A DNA stretch of 64,000 nucleotides from Bacteroidaceae bacterium (lineage in GTDB: Bacteria > Bacteroidota > Bacteroidia > Bacteroidales > Barnesiellaceae_A): assembly GCA_017481745.1 (NCBI GenBank), contig JAFUOV010000003.1, forward strand, positions 100,597-164,596, in the 5' to 3' direction. The position numbers and the translations under genes are program-made. The notes under the pieces were generated by a model. That model was not told the DNA's origin and ran no database searches. It saw only the letters and a program-made list of their open reading frames with translations. Shown one piece after another: positions 26,219 to 34,615 of this stretch (position 1 is the first letter of the stretch; the number at the start of each line of letters is the position of its first letter).

Positions 26219-27532
26219 ATGGGAAACATAGTAGCCGTTGTAGGACGACCCAACGTGGGCAAATCGACACTCTTCAACCGACTCACCCAATCGCGTCAAG
26301 CCATTGTCAACGAAACAGCCGGTACCACCCGCGACCGCCAGTATGGCAAGGTTGAATGGGGAGGTCGTGAGTTCTCGATTATCGACACCGGTGGTTGGGT
26401 AGTCAACTCAGAAGACATCTTTGAAGAAGAGATAAACAAACAAGTTTCCATCGCCATCGACGAGGCAGACGTCATCTTGTTTGTAGTAGATGCCATAAAT
26501 GGTGCGACCGACCTCGACGATCACGTGGCAAGCATCTTGCGCCGCGCCAAGAAACCCATCATACTCGTTGCCAACAAAGCCGACTCGAACCAATGGATAT
26601 ACAACTCGGCAGAGTTCTACGCATTCGGTCTGGGCGACCCCTTCTGCGTGTCGGCAATAAGCGGTAGCGGTACAGGCGAGTTGCTCGACGAGATTGTGAG
26701 CAAATTCTCGAAAGAGTATGAAGAGGAGATAGAAGTAGAGATACCCCGATTTGCCGTTGTAGGACGACCCAACGCCGGAAAATCGTCTATTATCAACGCC
26801 TTTATCGGTGAAGAGCGCAACATCGTAACCAATATAGCCGGAACAACCCGCGACTCGATATACACCCGATACAACAAGTTTGGCTTCGACTTCTACCTGG
26901 TCGACACTGCCGGCATACGCAAGAAAGGCAAGGTAACCGAAGACCTCGAGTACTACTCGGTCATACGCTCGATACGCGCCATCGAGAACTCCGATGTATG
27001 TATCTTGATGATTGATGCCACACGCGGTATCGAGGGACAAGACCTCAACATCTTCTCGCTCATACAGAAAAACCGCAAAGGCATCGTAGTGTGTGTAAAC
27101 AAATGGGACCTTGTCGAGGACAAGTCAAATGCCGCCATCAAGACCTTCGAGAACGCCATACGCGAGCGCTTGGCACCCTTTACCGACTTCCCCATCATAT
27201 ACACCTCGGCACTCACCAAACAACGCATCTTCAAGGTGCTTGAGACAGCAGTAGAGGTATATAAAAACCGCAAGCGCCTCGTACCCACATCCAAACTCAA
27301 CGAAGTGATGTTGGCAGCCATCGAGGCATATCCGCCACCTGCAACCAAGGGCAAGTATGTAAAGATAAAATACATCACCATGCTCAAGGAGGCACAGATA
27401 CCCTCGTTTATCTTCTTCTGCAACCTGCCTCAATGGGTCAAAGAACCATACAAACGCTATCTCGAGAACAAGATACGCGAGAATTGGTGCTACACAGGAA
27501 CACCTATTAACATTTTTATGAGAGAGAAATAA
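26219..27532 (+). CDS. der: ribosome biogenesis GTPase Der (EngA)
   Basis: 437 residues with two tandem GTPase domains: first G1 GRPNVGKST at residue 8 and G4 NKAD; second G1 GRPNAGKSS near 182 and G4 NKWD. A C-terminal KH-like domain follows and ends with the family motif [11 protein letters not shown]. Needed for 50S subunit assembly. Second gene of the era-der transcript. Confidence 0.97.
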   Translation: MGNIVAVVGRPNVGKSTLFNRLTQSRQAIVNETAGTTRDRQYGKVEWGGREFSIIDTGGWVVNSEDIFEEEINKQVSIAIDEADVILFVVDAINGATDLDDHVASILRRAKKPIILVANKADSNQWIYNSAEFYAFGLGDPFCVSAISGSGTGELLDEIVSKFSKEYEEEIEVEIPRFAVVGRPNAGKSSIINAFIGEERNIVTNIAGTTRDSIYTRYNKFGFDFYLVDTAGIRKKGKVTEDLEYYSVIRSIRAIENSDVCILMIDATRGIEGQDLNIFSLIQKNRKGIVVCVNKWDLVEDKSNAAIKTFENAIRERLAPFTDFPIIYTSALTKQRIFKVLETAVEVYKNRKRLVPTSKLNEVMLAAIEAYPPPATKGKYVKIKYITMLKEAQIPSFIFFCNLPQWVKEPYKRYLENKIRENWCYTGTPINIFMREK

Positions 27533-27565
27533 GCGCGAAAAATAGGAAAAACCACATAAACAGCC

Positions 27566-27574
27566 TATCTTTGC
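27566..27574 (+). promoter_or_regulatory. -7 box for the peptide transporter
   Basis: TATCTTTGC, full consensus, 57 bases before ATG 27631. An in-frame TTG at 27571 lies within this box and so cannot be the start. Confidence 0.6.
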
Positions 27575-27630
27575 GCACAATTGGAATACAAACTAAATCA
27601 AATAATTACCTAATCTTAAAAAAAACACTT

Positions 27631-29265
27631 ATGTCACAATCTCTTATTTTGATTGCCGTATTGGTGGTAGTAATACCTTTCTTGGTATTCTATGTACTGA
27701 AGGCTCGTAAAGAACACCCCAAAGGTCTTATCTCGGCAGCTCTTGCCAACATGGGTGAGCGTTTTGGTTACTACATCATGAACGCGGTTCTGTTGCTCTT
27801 CCTCTGCTCTAAATTTGGTATCAGCGACGATGCTGCCGGCTGGATTTACGCAGTATTTTATTTCTTGATTTACGTTTTGAGTCTCCCCGGCGGTATGATT
27901 GCCGATAAAACTCAAAAATACAAAGGCACAATCATCTCGGGCTTGTTGTGCATGGCAATAGGTTACATCCTCTTGTCAATCCCCGTTTTTGCCGAGAACA
28001 CAGGCGGTATCTCTTGGGTACTCGTATTCACTTGCATCGCCTTGCTCATCATCGCATTTGGTAACGGTCTTTTCAAAGGCAACTTGCAAGCCATCGTCGG
28101 TCAGATGTACGACAACTTCGAGGCAGAAGCTGCCAAGAAGGGTCCCGAAGCATTGGCTTTGGCAAAATCGAAACGCGATAGCGGTTTCCAAATCTTCTAC
28201 GTATTCATCAACATCGGTGGTGTTATCGCTCCCTTCGTAGCTCCTTTGTTGAGAGAGTTCTGGTTGAAGACCAAAGGCTTGCTCTACAACTCAGACCTAC
28301 CTCGCTTGTGCCACATGTATAACGACAACGCCGGTAGCATGTCGGCTACAGATATGGAAAACCTCAACAGCCTCGCTGCCCAAGTAGGGCACACAGGTGC
28401 TGTCGATGCTACATTCTGTGCCAACTACCTCGAGACATTCAACACAGGCGTGCACCTCTCATTCATCGCTTCGGTAGCTGCAATGCTCATTTCACTCACC
28501 ATCTTCATGCTCGTGATGAAATCGTTGCCCACTCCCGTTAAGAAAGAGAAAAAAGCCGTTGAAGTATCAGCCGAAGAGAAAGCAGCCGATGCAAAAGAAA
28601 TCAAACAACGTCTCTACGCTCTCTTTGCAGTACTCGGTGTAGCCGTATTCTTCTGGTTCTCATTCCACCAAAACGGTCAATCACTCTCGGTATTTGCACG
28701 CGACTTCGTTGCCACCGACTCTATTGCACCCGAAATATGGCAATGCATCAACCCCTTCTTCGTAATCGTGTTGACACCCATTATCATGTGGATTTTCGGC
28801 TCACTTGCCAAACGCAACAAAGAGATTTCAACACCCCGTAAGATTGCCATCGGTATGTTCATCGCAGCATGCGCATACATCTTCCTCACCATCATCGCTA
28901 TGGTACAAGGCTATCCCTCGGGCGAAGAGTTCAAGAGCTTAACCGATGCAGCCAAGGTTGCCATGAAGTCGAGCCCCGCAGTGCTCATCCTCACCTACTT
29001 CTTCCTCACCGTAGCCGAGCTGTTCATCTCACCCCTCGGATTGTCATTCGTGTCGAAGATTGCACCCAAGCACTTGCAAGGTATATGCCAAGGTCTGTGG
29101 TTGTCGGCTACCGCTATCGGCAACCTCTTCATCGCCCTCGGTGTTACAATGCTCAATACATTCCCCCAACAATGGATGTGCTGGGCTGTATTTGCCGGCT
29201 TCTGCCTCATCTCAATGGCTGTAATGCTCGGTATGCTCAAGTGGCTTGAGAGAATCACTCAATAA
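27631..29265 (+). CDS. POT/PTR2 family proton-dependent peptide transporter
   Basis: 544 residues, 12 or more transmembrane helices. The N-terminal NMGERFGYYIMNA carries the E-x-x-E-R-F-x-Y-Y proton/peptide motif in shortened form (GERFGYY). FGNGLFKGNLQAIVGQMY is the second POT signature and FQIFYVFINIGG the third. Probable uptake of di- and tripeptides across the inner membrane. A long hydrophilic loop around residues 220-260 and a charged linker near 305-330 are the only unusual parts. Confidence 0.9.
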   Translation: MSQSLILIAVLVVVIPFLVFYVLKARKEHPKGLISAALANMGERFGYYIMNAVLLLFLCSKFGISDDAAGWIYAVFYFLIYVLSLPGGMIADKTQKYKGTIISGLLCMAIGYILLSIPVFAENTGGISWVLVFTCIALLIIAFGNGLFKGNLQAIVGQMYDNFEAEAAKKGPEALALAKSKRDSGFQIFYVFINIGGVIAPFVAPLLREFWLKTKGLLYNSDLPRLCHMYNDNAGSMSATDMENLNSLAAQVGHTGAVDATFCANYLETFNTGVHLSFIASVAAMLISLTIFMLVMKSLPTPVKKEKKAVEVSAEEKAADAKEIKQRLYALFAVLGVAVFFWFSFHQNGQSLSVFARDFVATDSIAPEIWQCINPFFVIVLTPIIMWIFGSLAKRNKEISTPRKIAIGMFIAACAYIFLTIIAMVQGYPSGEEFKSLTDAAKVAMKSSPAVLILTYFFLTVAELFISPLGLSFVSKIAPKHLQGICQGLWLSATAIGNLFIALGVTMLNTFPQQWMCWAVFAGFCLISMAVMLGMLKWLERITQ

Positions 29266-29286
29266 GAAACAATCTTAACAGATAAC

Positions 29287-29325
29287 AAGAGGGTGCATCA
29301 CAATTACTGATGCACCCTCTTTTGT
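29287..29325 (+). terminator. terminator after the peptide transporter
   Basis: Perfect 14-bp stem, 29287-29300 with 29308-29321, 7-base loop, ending CTCTTTTG. Confidence 0.85.
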
Positions 29326-29334
29326 GTTATAGGG

Positions 29335-29450
29335 GAGAAGAAAGCTGAGAGCTGAGAGTTGAGAGTTTATAGCGTAGGGATGCACCGGCGGTGCGTTGTA
29401 AAAATCGTGCCACCTCTCTAAGCACTAAACTCTAATCTCTAATCATTGAA
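29335..29450. repeat. intergenic CTCTAA-type repeat with a small palindrome
   Basis: Contains GAGAGCTGAGAGTTGAGAG on one side, a perfect short palindrome around 29382-29394 (GCACCGGCGGTGC) and then AAACTCTAATCTCTAATC. The last part closely matches 63842-63875 near the window's end, and the first part matches it in reverse orientation. It has no coding potential and looks like a dispersed intergenic repeat. Confidence 0.65.
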
Positions 29451-29510
29451 CAAGGAAACCTGTTTTCAAAAAATATTTATCACAATAATGGTTCTATTGC
29501 ATATAATTGC

Positions 29511-29518
29511 TACTTTTG
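29511..29518 (+). promoter_or_regulatory. -7 box for the TPR-HTH regulator
   Basis: TACTTTTG, consensus match, 18 bases before ATG 29536. No clear -33 element. Confidence 0.5.
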
Positions 29519-29535
29519 TGAAGTAGTGCACCGGT

Positions 29536-31188
29536 ATGAAGAAAATCTGCTTACTATACATCTTGCTCACAGCCCTATGCGCATGCACATCTGTGTCGAT
29601 CGACACAGAGCTGTCTACCATCGAGGCGGTTATGCCCCTCCGCCCCGACTCGGCTTTGACAATGCTGCAAGCCATCGACTCGCGCCGGCTGTCGCGTGCC
29701 GACAATGCTCGTTATGCCCTACTCCTCACACAAGCCAAGGACAAATGCTTTATTGACGAAACAAACGACTCGCTCATCAACATTGCAGTCAAATACTACA
29801 GGCACTCCAAGCACGCTCAATCGCAATTTCTCGCATACTACTATCAAGGTCGTGTGCTACAAAACGCTCACAAATACCATGAAGCTCTACAAGCTTTTAC
29901 CCATGCCGAGCAACTTATAAACGATATTGACAACAACTACGCCAAGGGATTGCTATACACATACTTCGGACATTTATATCTCACCTCATACGATTTCACA
30001 AAAGCTCTCGATGCCTATGTCACGTCGCATCAATACTACTTGCATGGCAATGTAACCACACACATTCCACATGCATTGTTTAATATAGGAAATACCCACC
30101 TCGCCATGCAACAAAATGACACAGCTGCACAATATATCTTTGAGGCTATAAAAGGGTACGAAATGCTCGGGAATACCGACAAATGCAACGAAGCAATAAC
30201 ATTGCTGACCGACTTATATATTTACGAGAATAATTATGCAGCGCTCGACAGCCTGCTCAACTCGCACTACTGCAACAAATATCCACACAATACACACTAT
30301 TACATCGCTCAAGCCAACCTGCATCGCTCCAAGAGCAATTTCAATAGTGCCAATCACTGCTTGCAACAAGCTTTTCACCTATCGTCAACCCTCAACGATA
30401 CAATAGATACTCATTACAACAAGTATTTGACAGAGAAAGCGCAACAAAACTTTAAGCAAGCCTTCCTTGCATTAGAAAAGCTATATTTCATTCAAGACTC
30501 TATTGTGCGTGTCAAACTGCAACAGCCTCTCATTACAGCACAACGCGATTATTATAGCCAATTAGCCGAAACAAAATCGGCTCAATACAAGAACAGCCAA
30601 CAACGCCAATTATTGCTGTTGCTGGCTACGATTATAGCCATACTTATAATAGTTATTGGCATTATCGCCTTCAGGCACTATAGTGCCGCCAAAGAAGCGG
30701 CATTGGCTCACTACATCAATGCCGTTCACGATCTCAAGCAAGCTATTACCAACAAAACCGACTATATCGACGAGATGTCGTCACAGATAAACATACTCTT
30801 CTCACAATTATACAAAGCACTCGACGAACAATGCGCTGCCTACTACGAGTGTCAAGATATGCCACAAGAAGAGAAGTACATATACAAGCAATTATATCAG
30901 AATATCAAACTATTAAATTCAGACGCCCATCTGCATGCCGAACTGGAAGGCATTATCAATAAATACCGCAATAATGCCATGACCTTGGCTCGCAAGCATA
31001 TTACCCACTTCAAAGAGAAAGACTTTCAGCTACTGATGTATATCTATGCCGGATTCTCTGCCAAGTCGATAAGTGTCATAATGGGAACATCTATACAAAA
31101 CATATATACGCGCAAGTCGCGCATCAAAAACTGCATTAACGAATTACCCACCGACATTAGCAATATACTATTGCAGCATATACCGTAG
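29536..31188 (+). CDS. membrane-spanning TPR lipoprotein with C-terminal helix-turn-helix (putative regulator)
   Basis: 550 residues. A lipoprotein signal peptide with Cys17 (LCAC) is followed by helical repeats to about residue 330; several are recognisable TPR units (YYYQGRVLQNAHKYHEALQAF; YAKGLLYTYFGHLYL; ALFNIGNTHLAMQQND). A strongly hydrophobic segment at about 356-378 spans the membrane, then a coiled coil, then a C-terminal region (about 485-545) with FKEKDFQLLMYIYAGFSAKSI and TSIQNIYTRKSRIKN, which looks like a LuxR-type helix-turn-helix. The layout suggests periplasmic sensing linked to cytoplasmic DNA binding. Similar Bacteroidales proteins are known as TPR regulators; the ligand is unknown. 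A DUF3244 gene follows in the same direction. Confidence 0.75.
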   Translation: MKKICLLYILLTALCACTSVSIDTELSTIEAVMPLRPDSALTMLQAIDSRRLSRADNARYALLLTQAKDKCFIDETNDSLINIAVKYYRHSKHAQSQFLAYYYQGRVLQNAHKYHEALQAFTHAEQLINDIDNNYAKGLLYTYFGHLYLTSYDFTKALDAYVTSHQYYLHGNVTTHIPHALFNIGNTHLAMQQNDTAAQYIFEAIKGYEMLGNTDKCNEAITLLTDLYIYENNYAALDSLLNSHYCNKYPHNTHYYIAQANLHRSKSNFNSANHCLQQAFHLSSTLNDTIDTHYNKYLTEKAQQNFKQAFLALEKLYFIQDSIVRVKLQQPLITAQRDYYSQLAETKSAQYKNSQQRQLLLLLATIIAILIIVIGIIAFRHYSAAKEAALAHYINAVHDLKQAITNKTDYIDEMSSQINILFSQLYKALDEQCAAYYECQDMPQEEKYIYKQLYQNIKLLNSDAHLHAELEGIINKYRNNAMTLARKHITHFKEKDFQLLMYIYAGFSAKSISVIMGTSIQNIYTRKSRIKNCINELPTDISNILLQHIP

Positions 31189-31360
31189 TCGCGTAATAAC
31201 CGCATAATCAACACATTAATCAAGAAGGATTGTATATAGCTGATTATCAACCACTTGCACACACATCGCATTTTTGTAAGATTTTTTCAAAGATGTCTTT
31301 TGCAATTGACTGTTTATCAATCTATTACAAAATCATTTGTAAGATTATTTTCGACGATAT

Positions 31361-31393
31361 TTTTGGACAAGCGTAGTTTTCATAATAATTTTG
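31361..31393 (+). promoter_or_regulatory. promoter of the DUF3244 gene
   Basis: TTTTG at 31361-31365 and TAATTTTG at 31386-31393, 20 bases apart, 29 bases before the ATG: one of the best -33/-7 pairs in the window. Confidence 0.7.
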
Positions 31394-31421
31394 GCACATG
31401 AACTTTTAAATTTTAATTGTT

Positions 31422-31856
31422 ATGAGAACTCCTATTTCAAAAATCTTTTTTGCATTGGTATTAGTAAGCTTTGTTCTCTCGGCAATGGTATGCACAGGAA
31501 GCAAAAGTGGTGATTTTATATTCTACCCCTTCCCTGCTACCGACTCTACCGACGTGGACGATAATTTACAACCCATCGTTGTTGTAAAAATACCCGGCAA
31601 TGACGAGAGAAGCCTCACTCCTATTTCTGCCACCTATAATAATGGTACGATAGAGTTTGACTTCTACGGCAACATCGGCACATTATATACTGTAGTTACA
31701 AATGACAATACAGGTGAGCGTTGGAGCGAGTATATTGATACCGCAGACGGATACTACACAATGAATATAGCAACGTCCAATTATCAAGGTACATATTCAC
31801 TCTATATGTATACCGATGATAATACAACCTACGGCGGCAGCTTCACAATCGAATAG
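31422..31856 (+). CDS. DUF3244-like small secreted protein
   Basis: 144 residues with a signal peptide (about 1-25) and then a single beta-sandwich-like domain with Thr/Tyr/Asn-rich strands (TIEFDFYGNIGTLYTVVTND; YQGTYSLYMYTDDNTTYGGSFTIE). Length, signal peptide and ending fit DUF3244 proteins, which in Bacteroidales often sit beside TPR regulators like the one at 29536. It has its own strong promoter and terminator. The likely location is the periplasm or cell surface. Function unknown. Confidence 0.7.
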   Translation: MRTPISKIFFALVLVSFVLSAMVCTGSKSGDFIFYPFPATDSTDVDDNLQPIVVVKIPGNDERSLTPISATYNNGTIEFDFYGNIGTLYTVVTNDNTGERWSEYIDTADGYYTMNIATSNYQGTYSLYMYTDDNTTYGGSFTIE

Positions 31857-31887
31857 TTATTCATAATATTATTATATAATGTATACC

Positions 31888-31936
31888 CATTGGTAAACGG
31901 ATGTTTTAATAATCCGTTTACCAATGAATAATCGAA
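31888..31936 (+). terminator. perfect 14-bp stem-loop after the DUF3244 gene
   Basis: Arms 31888-31901 and 31913-31926 are exact reverse complements with an 11-base loop. The T-run (TTTTTT) is 12 bases further on, so termination is likely but not textbook. Confidence 0.65.
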
Positions 31937-32024
31937 TTTTTTAACCAACTAAAAATTTTATTTCCATGAAAAAGTCACCCAAATAAAAAGTGGCGGTTTT
32001 ATGCATGTAAATAGATAATATTTG

Positions 32025-32033
32025 TATATTTGC
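32025..32033 (+). promoter_or_regulatory. -7 box for the T9SS cargo gene
   Basis: TATATTTGC, full consensus, 39 bases before ATG 32072. An in-frame alternative start at 32030 lies inside the box and is excluded. Confidence 0.6.
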
Positions 32034-32071
32034 ATAAAAATCAAACTTTTTATCTAAAAACAATAGGTCCT

Positions 32072-32983
32072 ATGAAAAGAATTATACTAACAATTATTCT
32101 GTTTTCGGCACTATCGGTGTTTGCCGAGCACGAATACATACCCTATGTACAAGAGGGTAATGCTTGGGTTTTTCTAAACTCGGTACAAATGGGCGCTTTT
32201 CAATACTCAATCGGCGAAAAGCAGGAAATAGACGGAAAGCAATATCATTTGCTATACGAAACGTTCTACAATGGCATGACCGGGCTGCACCAATCGCCCA
32301 AAGAGTATGGCTATATTTATGAGGAGGACGAAAAAGTGTATCTTGGCACAGGCGAAAACTCTCGCCTTGTGTACGACTTCTCTTTGCAAAAGGGCGACTC
32401 TGTATTGTGGGGCACATATCCCGATGTAGGAACTCCTACTGCAGAAAAATATATTTACGTCAAGGATGTAGACTATAAGCAAATAGCCGGTAAAGAACGC
32501 AAGGTGCTATATGTACAAACACATGGAAAACCCTTCGTTGAAGGAGCACCTGAATGTAAGCTTGACGAAATATGGATTGAAGGAATAGGTTCTACATTTG
32601 ATGTTTTTACGGGAGAAGTATTCCGTTGGGATTCAGAACTTGCGGGACATTATAACATTTTTGCATACTATTATAACTATCCCACACAAACATCCTATCC
32701 CGACAATGCTACGCTATACGACTTTGGCACGACTATGACAAAAAAAACAAAAGTAGATTTTTCAACCCTCACCCTACATCGCAATGGCAATGTGTTGATG
32801 GCGGTATTTCCGGCAGCTGTCGAGGGCGATGCGATAACCTTGTACGACACAACGGGACGTGTGGCAGCTCACCAGTCGATACGCGAGGGTGCTACTACAA
32901 CAAGTATCGACATCGCAGCCCTGCCAAGTGGCGTGTATATAGCCCGCCTTGCAAATGGCGCTACTGCCAAGGTGATGCTGTGA
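32072..32983 (+). CDS. secreted protein with T9SS type A sorting domain
   Basis: 303 residues from ATG 32072. Signal peptide 1-18 (ending SVFA). The body (about 20-225) is a mostly-beta domain rich in Tyr and Gly with no recognised catalytic motif. The last 70 residues are a typical T9SS C-terminal domain: VEGDAITLYDTTGRVAAHQS, then IDIAALPSGVYIARLANGATAKVML. The protein should cross the outer membrane through the type IX system. No other T9SS gene is in the window apart from the decayed remnant at 20856. Confidence 0.85.
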   Translation: MKRIILTIILFSALSVFAEHEYIPYVQEGNAWVFLNSVQMGAFQYSIGEKQEIDGKQYHLLYETFYNGMTGLHQSPKEYGYIYEEDEKVYLGTGENSRLVYDFSLQKGDSVLWGTYPDVGTPTAEKYIYVKDVDYKQIAGKERKVLYVQTHGKPFVEGAPECKLDEIWIEGIGSTFDVFTGEVFRWDSELAGHYNIFAYYYNYPTQTSYPDNATLYDFGTTMTKKTKVDFSTLTLHRNGNVLMAVFPAAVEGDAITLYDTTGRVAAHQSIREGATTTSIDIAALPSGVYIARLANGATAKVML

Positions 32984-33000
32984 TAGAATATTAGAAACAT

Positions 33001-33066
33001 AGCCACGGTGCGCACATGTACTTTTTTTATGGTAAAAGTTGCAATAGTACAATGCGTGCCGTGGCT
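33001..33066. terminator. long stem-loop between convergent genes
   Basis: Arms 33001-33014 and 33053-33066 pair over 14 positions with G-T wobbles, enclosing TTTTTTT. It sits between the T9SS cargo gene (+) and the glucosaminidase gene (-). Confidence 0.6.
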
Positions 33067-33094
33067 TTATGTTGTTGCGTAGATGCTACGATGT

Positions 33095-34018
33095 TTATCG
33101 CAGCTTGAGTACTGTGCCGGGTTCGACGGCTTCGGTAAATAATATTCTGTTTCGACGAGCAAGACGACGGTATTCGATACCATACATTTGCGAGATAGAG
33201 TGAAATGTCTCGCCATCGACAACGGTGTGCACATCGCACCCTTCTACTGCCTTGCGATGTTTCTTTTCGAGATATACTATCTCGCCGGCTTGTAACGGAG
33301 CATCGACACTCTTCTCGTTATACTTTGCCAACGCCTTGGCTGTGCAACCCATATCGACTGCTATGGTGTGGTATGTATCGCCCTCGCGAGCCTCGACATA
33401 GAGCAAGTCCCACGCATTATATACCGAGCGTTCGACGGCATTTTTCTTTTCGTCGTCGCAAGAGGTGCTATCGGCTGCTGCCACCTCATCGACTGTTGCC
33501 TCAACCTCGGGCACTGCTTCTTGCACATATTTATTGAGTTCATAACGCTCTATAAGCGAAATGAGCTTGTTGGCATATTGAGGGTCTTCGGCATAGCCCA
33601 GTCGCTTGAGCCCCTCTGCCCAGCCTTGATAGTCGGTAATATCGAGGCTATACAACTCTTGATAGCGTGAGCGCAACAGAAACGACGAGTGGTCTTGGTA
33701 CGACTGTTGCTCGTTGTCATACTTGCGATAGCAGTCGCCTTTATACTCAATGCCCTCACCCTCCCAATCGTGGCACTTTATACCAAAATGATTTTTTGCC
33801 TCGACAGCCAATTGGCTCTCTCCGGCAGCCGACTCTAACAAGCCTTGCGCCAAGGTGATGCTGGCGGGTATGCGATGTTGCTGTTGTTGCTCTTGAGCCA
33901 AGGTGTAATAGCGGTCGATGTAGGCTTCGTAGCGGTCGGGGCTCTTCTGCGAGAAAGCATTACCAACGCCGCACAATGTCAAGAAAGCCGAAAAAATATA
34001 TACTACTGTGCATTTCAT
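33095..34018 (-). CDS. glucosaminidase-domain protein with two LysM repeats
   Basis: 307 residues with a signal peptide (1-23, ending AFSQ). Residues about 30-165 are a GH73-type N-acetylglucosaminidase domain: ITLAQGLLESAAGESQLAVEAKNHFGIKC holds the catalytic Glu, and the YRKYDNEQQSYQDHSSFL and GWAEGLKRLGYAEDPQYANKL segments are conserved. Two LysM modules follow (YVEAREGDTYHTIAVDMG near 210; HTVVDGETFHSISQMYG near 265) for peptidoglycan binding. A periplasmic cell-wall hydrolase, perhaps in daughter-cell separation. Transcribed alone, divergent from cdd. Confidence 0.92.
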   Translation of the reverse strand: MKCTVVYIFSAFLTLCGVGNAFSQKSPDRYEAYIDRYYTLAQEQQQQHRIPASITLAQGLLESAAGESQLAVEAKNHFGIKCHDWEGEGIEYKGDCYRKYDNEQQSYQDHSSFLLRSRYQELYSLDITDYQGWAEGLKRLGYAEDPQYANKLISLIERYELNKYVQEAVPEVEATVDEVAAADSTSCDDEKKNAVERSVYNAWDLLYVEAREGDTYHTIAVDMGCTAKALAKYNEKSVDAPLQAGEIVYLEKKHRKAVEGCDVHTVVDGETFHSISQMYGIEYRRLARRNRILFTEAVEPGTVLKLR

Positions 34019-34059
34019 TCTAAAAAATATTTATTCAGTACAAAAAATCATATCAGCGC

Positions 34060-34090
34060 TTGAGTTTCATCAAAAAATACCTACATTTGT
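34060..34090 (+). promoter_or_regulatory. promoter of cdd
   Basis: TTG at 34060-34062 and TACATTTGT at 34082-34090, 19 bases apart, 23 bases before ATG 34114. Confidence 0.6.
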
Positions 34091-34113
34091 ACAAATAGAG
34101 TAATAGGAATTGT

Positions 34114-34593
34114 ATGAAAAATATAGATATCGTTGCAAATATACTCGTTTGTAATTACAATGAGTTGACCGAAGCACAAAAAAATTTGATAGATTGTGCC
34201 AAAGAGGCTTGTATGAGCGCCTACGCCCCCTACTCACAATTCAATGTCGGAGCAGCAGCGCTACTCGACAATGGCGAGGTGGTGAGTGGCAGCAACCAGG
34301 AGAATGCAGCATATCCATCGGGCACTTGCGCCGAGCGCACCACGCTGTTCTATGCCGGAGCTCAATACCCCAACAATGCTGTTACCAAGCTTGCTATTGC
34401 AGCATACAAGGGTGGCGAATATACCACCACCCCCACAGCGCCCTGTGGCGCCTGCCGACAGGTAATACTCGAAACCGAGCATCGCTATAATACCCCCATA
34501 GAGATATTGCTCTACGGCAAAGAAAAAATATATATCATACAGTCGATAGAGTCGCTGCTCCCGCTATGCTTTGGGAAAACCGACCTCGAATAA
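34114..34593 (+). CDS. cdd: cytidine deaminase
   Basis: 159 residues, the usual tetrameric type. Deaminates cytidine and deoxycytidine in pyrimidine salvage. The zinc/catalytic motif CAERTTLFYAG (with the proton-shuttling Glu) and PCGACRQVILE are intact, and FNVGAAALLDNGEVVSGSNQENAAYPSG is the substrate-binding signature. dnaX starts 22 bases after the stop. Confidence 0.95.
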   Translation: MKNIDIVANILVCNYNELTEAQKNLIDCAKEACMSAYAPYSQFNVGAAALLDNGEVVSGSNQENAAYPSGTCAERTTLFYAGAQYPNNAVTKLAIAAYKGGEYTTTPTAPCGACRQVILETEHRYNTPIEILLYGKEKIYIIQSIESLLPLCFGKTDLE

Positions 34594-34615
34594 CCTACCA
34601 CATCACACTACACAG

